Shown: piece after piece, positions 1 through 5,599 of the stretch
Layout: every line of letters starts with the position of its first letter
Numbering within the stretch: the stretch's first letter is position 1
Source: Pseudomonadota bacterium
GTDB lineage: Bacteria > Myxococcota > Myxococcia > Myxococcales > Myxococcaceae
Assembly (NCBI GenBank): GCA_023424585.1
Contig: JAFADT010000578.1
Span: forward strand, 1 to 6,269
Direction: 5' to 3'
DNA: 6,269 nt
Program-made: the position numbers and the translations under genes
The notes under the pieces: model-generated
Told to the model about the DNA's origin: nothing
The model's input: the letters and a program-made list of their open reading frames with translations, nothing else
Databases searched by the model: none

Positions 1-414
1 TCCCTGGCCGCCCCCTTCGCCGCCCTGATGGCGCACGTGGTGGGGCCCAAGGCGGAGGGCCGGCTGCCGGTGCGCCACGCGCTGGGGCTCCTGTCCGAGG
101 TGGACGTGGCGGCCTTCCAGCGCGCGACGGAGCTGTGGAAGGCCGCGCCCGCGGGCTCGGTGCCGTCGGGCGTGGCCGCCGCGCGGTCGCTCAACGACCC
201 GGAGCTGGCGCTGCGCGTGACGGCGCTCCTCACCGAGCGCCCCGACCTTCGCGACGGCTCCGAGGACGCGTGGACGAAGCGCTGGGCCGCGCTCAAGCCG
301 CACGTGGAGGCCCACCTGTCCGGCGTGGGCCAGTCCCTGGCCGCCTTCGTGGGCGGTGTGGACGCGGGCCAGGACGCGCACCTGTCGAAGCGGCTCGCCC
401 GGCTGGGAGCGTGA
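1..414 (+). CDS. Unrecognised protein, C-terminal part only
   Basis: The reading frame is open from the first base of the window to a TGA at 412-414, giving at least 137 residues; the gene begins upstream of the window. An internal ATG at 28 exists, but the frame continues upstream in typical high-GC3 codons (SLAAPFAAL...), so I treat it as internal. The visible part is Ala/Leu-rich, lacks cysteine, and looks mostly alpha-helical and soluble. It has two Trp-containing stretches (ATELWKAAP and DAWTKRWAALKPHVEAHL) and ends in the basic tail SKRLARLGA. No signal peptide, membrane segment or catalytic motif is visible. I do not recognise the family and assign no function. It converges on the lipoprotein gene with only 29 bases between the two stop codons. 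Coding status is well supported by codon bias; identity is unknown. Confidence 0.75.
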   Translation, partial: SLAAPFAALMAHVVGPKAEGRLPVRHALGLLSEVDVAAFQRATELWKAAPAGSVPSGVAAARSLNDPELALRVTALLTERPDLRDGSEDAWTKRWAALKPHVEAHLSGVGQSLAAFVGGVDAGQDAHLSKRLARLGA

Positions 415-443
415 CGGCGGAGGCCCGCGCGGCACGCTCCTCC

Positions 444-1289
444 CTAGGGGGCGCCTTCCGCCGCGCTGCCGCCCGCGGACGTGGCGGCCTTCTGGAGGGT
501 GGCGGCCGTGGGCTGGCGGTCCACCTCCTCCGGCGGGTAGGCCAGCGCCGCGTCCAGGTACTTCTTCGGCTGGATGCGCCGGCGCTCCCACTTCGACAGC
601 CCCTCGGGGCTCAGCAGCGTGGGCTCCGCGTCGCCGGACTTCTCCACGACGTGGCCGTCGCAGAAGAACCACTCGATGCGCCCCCCTTCCGGGGACTGCC
701 GCGCGAAGAAGAGGTCCGGCTGCCCCACCTTGGGGGGCTTCGGGCACCAGGTGTCCTTGGCCTTCGCCTCGCGCTCCGCGCCCTGCTCGCGCCACTGCTT
801 CTGGGCCTGGCGCAGCGCCGCGGCCGCCTGGATCTGGGGCGCCAGCGCCATCCGGCCCCGCGCCTCCGTCAGCAGCTCCGCGCCGCGCTGGGCCAGGTCC
901 GGGAACGCCCCCGAGCGCCGGAAGCCGCAGTCCTTCAGCGCCCGCAGGTTGTCCTCGTGGACCTTCAGGACGGGGGGCAGCGTGCGCAGCCCCTCCTCCA
1001 GCAGGGCCAGGTGCTTCGCGTGCTCCAGCGCCTCCGGGTCCAGGGCCTGCTCCGTCTCCTTGACGAAGCGCGCCAACAGGCCGTTCACGGCGGTCAGCTC
1101 GTCCTGGAACCAGCGCGGCTCCGCGTCGCAGGGGCTCGCCTTCGCCCCCGTGTAATCCCGATACTCCGCCCGGGACATGCCCAGCGCGTAGTGCTGGACG
1201 GGAGGGGGCTGCTTCGCCGCGCAGCCCCCGAACACCGCTCCCAGTCCCAGGAGCGCGATGCTTCGTGCCAGTGTCCTCATCTGGGCCAT
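444..1289 (-). CDS. Hypothetical lipoprotein with four cysteines in the mature part
   Basis: This is a predicted 281-residue exported lipoprotein of unrecognised family. The N-terminus (MAQMRTLARSIALLGLGAVF) has a short basic region and a hydrophobic core, followed by a lipobox-like F20-G21-G22-C23. Phe at -3 is unusual, but the signal-peptide layout is otherwise normal, so C23 is probably lipidated. The mature protein is hydrophilic and helical. It has a Leu/Glu/Ala-rich middle (about 63-180, possible coiled-coil character) and a C-terminal part with W181-C182-P and W207-F-F-C210-D-G-H. Cysteines 54, 121, 182 and 210 could form two disulfides in the periplasm (inference). I chose the ATG at 1289 because AGGGG lies 7 bases upstream. 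The frame extends further, to an ATG at 1457, but that would put an implausible Pro/Arg-rich leader before the signal peptide and overlap the divergent gene. M4 (1280) is an alternative start with worse spacing. The tail (SAGGSAAEGAP) is low-complexity. No function is assigned. Confidence 0.8.
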   Translation of the reverse strand: MAQMRTLARSIALLGLGAVFGGCAAKQPPPVQHYALGMSRAEYRDYTGAKASPCDAEPRWFQDELTAVNGLLARFVKETEQALDPEALEHAKHLALLEEGLRTLPPVLKVHEDNLRALKDCGFRRSGAFPDLAQRGAELLTEARGRMALAPQIQAAAALRQAQKQWREQGAEREAKAKDTWCPKPPKVGQPDLFFARQSPEGGRIEWFFCDGHVVEKSGDAEPTLLSPEGLSKWERRRIQPKKYLDAALAYPPEEVDRQPTAATLQKAATSAGGSAAEGAP

Positions 1290-1431
1290 TGTGCCACCCC
1301 TATGAGGACAAACAACCCATTGGACGGGTTCCTGGACGGGGAGCGGCCTGGGGAGAAGCCGTGAGTGACAGGGTTGTGACAAAAGCACCGCCGGGCTTTC
1401 CAGGCCGGCGGCCCAGGGTACGAGGGGGGGA
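1290..1431. promoter_or_regulatory. Divergent promoter region between lipoprotein and solute-binding protein genes
   Basis: These 142 bases separate two divergently transcribed starts and must hold both promoters. I see no convincing sigma-70 -35/-10 pair in either direction. Visible elements are a direct repeat TGGACGGG (1321-1328 and 1333-1340, 12-bp period), a direct repeat GTGACA (1365-1370 and 1376-1381, 11-bp period), and an inverted repeat at 1388-1411 listed separately. Repeats spaced about one helical turn suit binding of one regulator on one DNA face, but such short repeats can arise by chance in GC-rich DNA. Confidence 0.5.
1388..1411. repeat. Perfect 7-bp inverted repeat upstream of the solute-binding protein gene
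   Basis: CCGCCGG (1388-1394) and CCGGCGG (1405-1411) are exact reverse complements separated by 10 bases, ending 20 bases before the ATG at 1432. It could be a dimeric operator or a hairpin in the 5' leader, just before the GAGG ribosome-binding site (1422-1425). Function is inferred only, and GC-only palindromes are common at this composition. Confidence 0.35.
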
Positions 1432-2622
1432 ATGAAGGCCCGGATCCTCCTCCTCATTGGCGTGCTGGCCGCGGCGCTGGGGGTGTTCTACCTGCTGGCG
1501 GCCCCGGAGGCGCCCCGCCCGGAGGCGCCGGAGCCGGAGGCCTCGCCGCTCCCGTCGCGCAAGCGGGTGACGGACATCACGTTCCTCTACAGCACGGAGA
1601 AGCGGGCGTGGGTGGAGGCGGCGCTCGCGGACTTCGAGCGGACGCACCCGCACGTGCGGGTGACGCTGGAGGGGCAGGGCTCGCTGGAGGCGGCGCGGGC
1701 CATCCTGGAGGGGCGTCAGCGGCCCACGGTGTGGAGCCCGGCGGACAGCGCCGTGCTGCGCATGCTCGCGGCGGACTGGGCGACGGACGACTCGCACGGG
1801 CCGCTGTTCGCCACGCGGGGGGACGCCGCGCCGCAGCCGCTGGTGATTACGCCGCTGGTGTTCGTGGGCTGGCGGGACCGGATGGACGTGCTGCGCAAGG
1901 CGGGCGGGGGCGCGGCCCTGTCGTGGAAGACGCTCCAGCGCGCGGTGGCGAGCGGCCGGGGCTGGCCCGCGGTGGGCGGCCCGCCGGAGTGGGGCTTCGT
2001 GAAGCTGGGCCACACGGACCCCACGAAGTCCAACTCCGGCCTCCAGGCGCTCCTGTCCGCGACGCTGGAGTACCTGGGCCGCCGCGCGGGCGTGGAGGAA
2101 GGGGAGCTGCTGGAGCCGGCCTACCAGGCGTGGCTCCAGGGGCTGGAGCGGGGCGTCACGCGCTTCGAGCCGTCCACGGGCACGTTCATGACGGACCTGG
2201 TGCGCTACGGCCCGTCCCGCTACGACCTGGCGGTGGTGTACGAGAGCCTGGCCATCGCGCAGCTGGGCAACGCCGAGGGGCGGTGGGGCCAACTGCGGGT
2301 GGACTATCCGCCGGTGACGCTGTGGAGCGACCATCCGGCGGCGGTGCTACAGGCGGACTGGGTGACGCCCGAGCAGCGCGAGGCGGCGCTGGAGTGGGTG
2401 TCCTTCCTGCGAAGCCCGGAGGTGCAGGCCCGGGCGCTGGCGTTCGGCTTCCGGCCGGCGGACCCCTCCGTGCCGCTGAAGACGCCGGGCGCGGACAACC
2501 CCTTCACGCGGCTGGCGGCGCAGGGCATCCGCGTGGACGTGCCGCCCGCGGCGGACGTGCCGGACGCGTCCGTGCTGCGCACGCTGCTGGAGCTGTGGAC
2601 GCGCATGGGCGTGGGGCGCTGA
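1432..2622 (+). CDS. Extracellular solute-binding protein (family 11-like), membrane-anchored or secreted
   Basis: This is a predicted 396-residue periplasmic-binding-protein-fold protein. Residues 4-23 form a hydrophobic signal sequence or anchor (RILLLIGVLAAALGVFYLLA) without a lipobox Cys. A Pro/Glu-rich linker follows (about 25-42) and then the binding domain (about 46-390). The domain opens with a beta strand (DITFLYSTEKRAWVEAALADFE). It contains RPTVWSPADS (98-107) and the motif G193-H-T-D-P-T-K-S-N-S-G-L204, which I associate with the substrate-binding domain often fused to a VWA domain in bacteria. The later YDLAVVYESLAIAQ and the EWVSFLRSPEVQARALAFGFRP region match the usual hinge and C-terminal lobe of these proteins. 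No VWA domain follows: the gene stops after a short helical tail. The start has GAGG within a G-run 6 bases upstream. No permease or ATPase gene is visible, so the ligand is unknown; anion or sugar binding would be a guess. Fold assignment is good, role uncertain. Confidence 0.85.
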   Translation: MKARILLLIGVLAAALGVFYLLAAPEAPRPEAPEPEASPLPSRKRVTDITFLYSTEKRAWVEAALADFERTHPHVRVTLEGQGSLEAARAILEGRQRPTVWSPADSAVLRMLAADWATDDSHGPLFATRGDAAPQPLVITPLVFVGWRDRMDVLRKAGGGAALSWKTLQRAVASGRGWPAVGGPPEWGFVKLGHTDPTKSNSGLQALLSATLEYLGRRAGVEEGELLEPAYQAWLQGLERGVTRFEPSTGTFMTDLVRYGPSRYDLAVVYESLAIAQLGNAEGRWGQLRVDYPPVTLWSDHPAAVLQADWVTPEQREAALEWVSFLRSPEVQARALAFGFRPADPSVPLKTPGADNPFTRLAAQGIRVDVPPAADVPDASVLRTLLELWTRMGVGR

Positions 2623-2633
2623 GCGCCGCCCTG

Positions 2634-2663
2634 CTGCCGGAGCTTCTCCCGGGGCTCCGGCGG
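2634..2663. terminator. GC-rich hairpin between two convergent genes, likely bidirectional terminator
   Basis: GCCGGAGC (2636-2643) pairs perfectly with GCTCCGGC (2654-2661) across a 10-base loop. The stem extends outward by a T-G wobble and a C-G pair (2634/2663). It begins 11 bases after the stop codon of the solute-binding protein gene and lies about 44 bases past the stop of the minus-strand gene ending at 2707, so it could serve both. There is no T-tract on either side, so the intrinsic-terminator call rests on position and stem strength alone. Confidence 0.5.
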
Positions 2664-2681
2664 AGGCGGAGCGCGAGCGTC

Positions 2682-2698
2682 CGACACCCATCGACACC
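2682..2698. repeat. CGACACC direct repeat, 10-bp period
   Basis: CGACACC occurs at 2682-2688 and 2692-2698, between the hairpin and the stop codon of the small hypothetical gene. Only two copies are present and it sits between two gene ends, so a regulatory role is unlikely. Recorded as visible structure only. Confidence 0.3.
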
Positions 2699-2706
2699 GC
2701 GACGAC

Positions 2707-2988
2707 CTAACGCACCTGCGCCACGAACTCGGCGACGCGCAGGGCCCAGGCCTCCGCGGAGTCCAGCTCGGCGCGGGCGTCCGCGTAGCGGTCGAGCGAG
2801 GCGTCCGAGCCGTCCCGCTCGAAGACCGCCGCGTTGAAGTCCTTCTGCGCCGTGGTGAGCCACTGGCTCGCGCGCATGCGCAGCCAGTTCGCCACCTGCG
2901 GCGTGGGCTCCACCTGGTTCAGATCCAGCGCCGTGGGGTGCAGCTCCACCGCGTCTCCATCCTTCTGAGACTCTGGCATCACGTTCAT
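2707..2988 (-). CDS. Small acidic helical hypothetical protein
   Basis: This is a 93-residue predicted cytoplasmic protein that I do not recognise. It starts MNVMPESQKDGDAVELHPTALDL. The rest is a strongly helical, charged stretch with regular hydrophobic spacing (VANWLRMRASQWLTTAQKDFNAAVFERDG...DRYADARAELDSAEAWALRVAEFVAQVR), consistent with a two- or three-helix bundle. There are no cysteines, no signal peptide and no membrane segment. The start is uncertain: ATGs at 2988 and 2979 both lack a clear Shine-Dalgarno, and the frame extends to a GTG at 3024. I prefer 2988 because residues further upstream (LGLGAVATIRS) look like leader sequence. The gene converges on the solute-binding protein gene. 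Upstream, at 3032-3048, lies a small inverted repeat (GTTTG/CAAAC, 7-base spacer) in the most AT-rich patch nearby, probably part of its promoter region. Coding is supported by codon bias; function is unknown. Confidence 0.65.
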   Translation of the reverse strand: MNVMPESQKDGDAVELHPTALDLNQVEPTPQVANWLRMRASQWLTTAQKDFNAAVFERDGSDASLDRYADARAELDSAEAWALRVAEFVAQVR

Positions 2989-3066
2989 GGATCGGATGGT
3001 TGCCACGGCCCCGAGGCCTAGCACCCGGCCTGTTTGGACGAGACAAACGTCGGTCCTGCACAGTTG

Positions 3067-3088
3067 CCAGCGCTGAAATCTTCGCTGG
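3067..3088 (-). terminator. Possible terminator hairpin after the aldo/keto reductase gene
   Basis: CCAGCG (3067-3072) and CGCTGG (3083-3088) are exact reverse complements with a 10-base spacer, starting about 29 bases beyond the reductase stop codon on the minus strand. The stem is only 6 bp and no T-tract follows, so this is tentative. It would end the peptidase-reductase transcript before the next minus-strand gene, whose start is at 2988. Confidence 0.3.
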
Positions 3089-3117
3089 AGGACGGAACCT
3101 CGGACTGGCGGGCTGCG

Positions 3118-3999
3118 TCAGATGACGCCATCCCAACCGTTGTCATGGCGACGGAAGGCGTCCCGGATGGCCTGGACGGTGGGGTCCGGGAGGGGCCCCT
3201 GCTCCAGGGTGCGCGCGTTGGCGCGCAGGTTGTCCAGCCGCGTGGTGCCCACGATGCAGGTGGCCACGCCCGGCGCGAACGCGGTGAAGCGCAGCGCCAG
3301 CTCCGGCCACTCCAGGCCGTCCGTCGGGAGCGCCATGCGCTGCATCCGTTGCCAGTACTCGCCCACGTCGTGCGCGTAGGGGCGCCCCGGGAAGCGCCAG
3401 GGCGCGTTGGCCAGGGGGCGCTTGGCGATGACGCCGACGCCGCGCTCGCGGGCCTTCGCCACGCCGTGGTCCAGCGAGCGCTGGTCGAAGAGGTTCACGG
3501 ACGTCTGCACCACGGCGAACGCGCCCGTCTCCAGCGCGGCGTCCAGCCCGGCGTTGTCGCCCGAGTACGCGGCGGCGCGCACCTTGCCCGCCTCCACCGC
3601 GCGGGTGAGCGCCTCGATGAGCCCCGGGCGGAGGAGCACGTCCGGCGGACACGAGTGGAGGTGCAGCACGTCCAGCACGTCCGTGCGCAGGCGCTGGAGC
3701 GCCAGGTCCACGCCGCGCGTGATGCACTCGGGCGTCCAGTCCTCCACGCCGGGCACGCCGTAGCCGCACTTGGTGGACAGCACGAACTCGCGGCGGCGCG
3801 AGCCGAGGAACCGGCCGATGCGCTCCTCGGACACGCCGTAGCTGGGCGCGGTGTCGATGAGGGTGATGCCCGCGTCGAGCACGCCGTTGAGGAGCGCCTC
3901 CGCGTCCGCGTCGCTCAGCGCTTCGTTGCCCAACGGCCCCGCGCCGAAGCCGAGCGCGGACACGGTGAGGCCACTCTTTCCCAGGGGACGTTGAATCAT
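3118..3999 (-). CDS. Aldo/keto reductase family oxidoreductase
   Basis: This is a 293-residue predicted cytoplasmic NAD(P)H-dependent oxidoreductase of the aldo/keto reductase (AKR) superfamily, a TIM-barrel fold that typically reduces aldehydes or ketones to alcohols. The N-terminus MIQRPLGKSGLTVSALGFGAGPLG is the typical first strand-loop. The catalytic tetrad is complete: D49 and Y54 in GITLIDTAPSYGVSEERIG, K77 in LSTKCGYG, and H115 in TDVLDVLHLHS. The C-terminal cofactor-phosphate and adenine-binding stretch is G251-T-T-R254 followed by L258-x-x-N261. Length is close to the family norm of about 300. The ATG at 3999 overlaps the peptidase stop as ATGA, with GGAGAGG about 10 bases upstream, which indicates translational coupling. 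The frame runs on to 4071, but only antisense to normal AKR length, inside the peptidase gene. The substrate cannot be read from sequence; possibly it acts on a product related to the upstream peptidase (inference). Confidence 0.93.
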   Translation of the reverse strand: MIQRPLGKSGLTVSALGFGAGPLGNEALSDADAEALLNGVLDAGITLIDTAPSYGVSEERIGRFLGSRRREFVLSTKCGYGVPGVEDWTPECITRGVDLALQRLRTDVLDVLHLHSCPPDVLLRPGLIEALTRAVEAGKVRAAAYSGDNAGLDAALETGAFAVVQTSVNLFDQRSLDHGVAKARERGVGVIAKRPLANAPWRFPGRPYAHDVGEYWQRMQRMALPTDGLEWPELALRFTAFAPGVATCIVGTTRLDNLRANARTLEQGPLPDPTVQAIRDAFRRHDNGWDGVI

Positions 4000-4805
4000 C
4001 GGGTGGGGCCCTCTCCACGCGCGGCCAGGTCGATGAAGCCGCGGATCCAGATGAGGTTCACGGCGTCGCACGCGTCCTGCGGCGTGGGCGTGGTGGTCTC
4101 CAGCGCGGCGGTGTAGGGCACGCCCTGGCGCATGTACCAGTCGGTGACGCTGCCGTCGTGGAAGAGGACGAGGCCGTGCTCGTCGGCGTAGGCGTGGTCA
4201 TCCACCTTGCGGCTCGTCACCACGGTGGCGTGCGCGGCGGAGGCCTCCAGCATCGGGAGGTAGGCGGCCTTGTCGCCGAAGGCATACGCATAGGTGGCGA
4301 CGCCGCCCAGGTAGTTGTCCTGGTGGATGTCGAGCGCGGCGTCCGGGGCGGGGAAGCGCGCCAGGTCGCCTCTCACCGCGCGCGTCTCCTTGGGGCCGCC
4401 GTCGTACAGGGCCCAGCGGAGGATGGACGGGTCGCCCACGAGCTCGCCGCGCCACTCGCCGGGGGCGACCTCGTAGCGCATGAAGTCGTTGTTGGGCTTC
4501 TCGCCGCTGCGGTTGTAGCGGGTGCCGTCCTCGAAGCCGGAGGGGTTGATGCACGGGTAGACGCGCAGGCCCACGCCCTTCGACTTCGCGTACGCGACGA
4601 CGTCCGGCAGGTGCCTCGCGAGCGTCAGCGGACCGGCGGGCTCCTCCCCATGGAAGCCGGACGTGATGACGAGCCAGCGGTCGCCCGGGACGATGAGGCG
4701 GAAGAGGGGATAGTCGCGCCCCCCTTCGTGCACCTGGCCGTATTCAGAGAGCTCCCCCAGGGAGGCATGGGAGCGGATGCGTCGAGCGTAGTCGGTGTAG
4801 TCCAC
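3996..4805 (-). CDS. M14-family zinc metallopeptidase / aspartoacylase-like hydrolase
   Basis: This is a predicted zinc hydrolase of the M14 (carboxypeptidase A / AstE-AspA) superfamily, 269 residues from the GTG at 4805. Zinc ligands are H52 and E55 in G-F-H-G-E-E-P-A-G and H161 in LDIHQDNY. The catalytic Glu is probably E236 in YTAALETTTP. The substrate-loop block is NPSGFEDGTRYN, with R96 equivalent to the family's Arg in TRxN. The usual (D)LNRxF is here P-N105-N106-D-F, so the Arg that normally binds a free carboxylate is Asn. No signal peptide is visible, so it is likely cytoplasmic. Start choice: the frame also opens at an ATG at 4874, adding 23 residues. That ATG lies inside a hairpin stem, has no properly spaced Shine-Dalgarno, and the added codons have many A/T third bases (8 of 23). 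A promoter-like pair sits just before the GTG. The 4874 start remains possible. It is the first gene of a pair with the reductase. The substrate (peptide, cell-wall fragment or N-acyl amino acid) is unknown. Confidence 0.85.
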   Translation of the reverse strand: MDYTDYARRIRSHASLGELSEYGQVHEGGRDYPLFRLIVPGDRWLVITSGFHGEEPAGPLTLARHLPDVVAYAKSKGVGLRVYPCINPSGFEDGTRYNRSGEKPNNDFMRYEVAPGEWRGELVGDPSILRWALYDGGPKETRAVRGDLARFPAPDAALDIHQDNYLGGVATYAYAFGDKAAYLPMLEASAAHATVVTSRKVDDHAYADEHGLVLFHDGSVTDWYMRQGVPYTAALETTTPTPQDACDAVNLIWIRGFIDLAARGEGPTR

Positions 4806-4811
4806 CGTCCG

Positions 4812-4840
4812 ACCATAACCGCGCGCGTCATCCCTGCCCA
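4812..4840 (-). promoter_or_regulatory. Possible sigma-70-like promoter of the peptidase-reductase pair
   Basis: On the minus strand TGGGCA (4840-4835) and TATGGT (4817-4812) match the -35 and -10 consensus at 4 of 6 bases each with an ideal 17-base spacer. Initiation 7 bases after the -10 would fall on the GTG at 4805, implying a leaderless message. This is a weak match and inferential. Confidence 0.3.
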
Positions 4841-4847
4841 CGGCAGG
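4833..4847. repeat. Perfect 6-bp inverted repeat with 3-base loop
   Basis: CCTGCC (4833-4838) and GGCAGG (4842-4847) are exact reverse complements around CAC. It overlaps the proposed -35 element and lies 12 bases beyond the larger hairpin at 4860-4880. It may be an operator, or a second hairpin of a tandem terminator for the LTXXQ gene. Confidence 0.4.
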
Positions 4848-4859
4848 TTCCGGGGGCGA

Positions 4860-4880
4860 CGCGGAATGTGTCATTCCGCG
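4860..4880 (-). terminator. Strong hairpin after the LTXXQ gene, likely terminator
   Basis: CGCGGAATG (4860-4868) and CATTCCGCG (4872-4880) form a perfect 9-bp stem with a 3-base loop. It begins 17 bases after the LTXXQ stop codon on the minus strand, the position expected of a terminator. There is no T-tract. The stem contains the ATG at 4874 that would be the earliest start of the peptidase gene, which argues against that start or implies structure-controlled translation. Confidence 0.55.
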
Positions 4881-4897
4881 CGCACCGTGGGCGGGCG

Positions 4898-5344
4898 TTA
4901 CTTCTCGCCGGCGCGCTCGCGGAAGTCGCTGACCAGCTCCTGGCGCTGGGCGGGGGTGAGCGTGCGGTGGACCTCGAGCACGGCATCCACGGCCTTGTGG
5001 GCGAAGGCGCGAGCGGCGTCGATGCGCGCGTCGACCAGGGCGTGGAGCTTCGCGGCGTCGGGCGTGTCGGACGCCAGCTGGGTGACGGCCTCGGAGCGGG
5101 CGGCCTGCTGGTCCTTCATGAGCGCCTGGCCGTCGCTGAAGAGGCGGTCCTTCACGGCGTGGATGGAGGAGCGCTGGGCCTCGGTGGCGTTCAGGTCATC
5201 CAGCTTGTCATCCAGCTTCCAGGTGACCATCTGGTGGATGCGCTCCGGGTCGGGCGCGCCGCGGTGATGGCGGCCGAAGCCGAAGCCGGTGAGCAGGGTG
5301 ACGGCGACGACGGCGGTACCGGCGATGATGAGCGTCTTCTTCAT
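4898..5344 (-). CDS. LTXXQ (Spy/CpxP-like) periplasmic protein
   Basis: This is a 148-residue predicted exported protein. MKKTLIIAGTAVVAVTLLTGFGFG (1-24) is a signal peptide or N-terminal anchor, followed by a His/Arg patch (RHHRG, 25-29). The rest is an all-helical domain with several amphipathic helices. It includes DDLNATEAQRSSIHAVKDRLFSDG and the C-terminal L129-T-P-A-Q133 RQELVSDFRERAG, the LTxxQ signature of the Spy/CpxP and metal-resistance-associated family. The first repeat is degenerate (L51-N-A-T-E-A-Q57). Known members are periplasmic ATP-independent chaperones or envelope-stress and metal sensors; the exact job here is inferred. Length matches the family (about 140-170). The ATG at 5344 has TGGAG 9 bases upstream and begins the signal peptide; in-frame upstream codons to 5497 give an implausible Pro/Arg/Ser leader. 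The gene is divergent from the kinase and is followed by a strong hairpin, so it is probably monocistronic. Confidence 0.85.
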   Translation of the reverse strand: MKKTLIIAGTAVVAVTLLTGFGFGRHHRGAPDPERIHQMVTWKLDDKLDDLNATEAQRSSIHAVKDRLFSDGQALMKDQQAARSEAVTQLASDTPDAAKLHALVDARIDAARAFAHKAVDAVLEVHRTLTPAQRQELVSDFRERAGEK

Positions 5345-5599
5345 GGCGTGTGGCTCCAGGCGGAGGGGCTGTTGTTTCCCGCTGCTTGACTGGAACCAAG
5401 ATGGAAGCCGCGGGTTGCGGTGGCTTGAGCCGGCGGTGAAGAAGTGTGAAGGCCGCGGATGTCGCGGGCCGGTGGGTCGCCGCGCCGTCTCGGCCATGCA
5501 GCGCGTTCGAGCCAGGGCACCAGCCGGCGCCGCTGCTTCTGTTCCCGGGGGCTTTGCGTTTAGATGCCCGCCGCTCCCCCAGCGCCGCGCGGTTCATTC
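5345..5599. promoter_or_regulatory. Divergent intergenic region between LTXXQ and kinase genes
   Basis: These 255 bases contain no supported gene and should hold both promoters. I cannot point to a convincing -35/-10 pair for either gene. Visible items are a direct repeat GTGAA (5436-5440 and 5446-5450, 10-bp period), an ECF-like GGAACC at 5392-5397 without a clear -10 partner, and the stop codon TAG (5561-5563) directly followed by ATG (5564), an alternative kinase start. Confidence 0.45.

Noticed and set aside
419..443. GGAGG/CCTCC inverted repeat between the first two convergent genes
   Set aside because: It is only a 5-bp stem with a 15-base loop and no T-tract; too weak to call a terminator, although the position is right.
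135..1364. Long plus-strand open frame of 409 codons
   Set aside because: It overlaps the end of the first gene and the whole lipoprotein gene in antisense. The translation is Arg/Pro/Gly/Leu-rich with no domain, the usual shadow of a GC-rich gene.
1290..1457. N-terminal extension of the lipoprotein gene to the ATG at 1457
   Set aside because: It would place 56 Pro/Arg-rich residues before a good signal peptide and overlap the start of the divergent solute-binding protein gene.
4158..5267. Long plus-strand open frame of 369 codons
   Set aside because: It runs antisense across both the peptidase and the LTXXQ genes, which have clear family motifs on the minus strand. Its own translation is Val/Gly/Ala/Arg-rich without motifs.
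5383..5398. GG-N10-GC sigma-54-like element upstream of the LTXXQ gene (minus strand)
   Set aside because: Only the core dinucleotides match. TTGGTTC and CAAGCA differ from the consensus elsewhere, and such pairs are expected by chance at this GC content.
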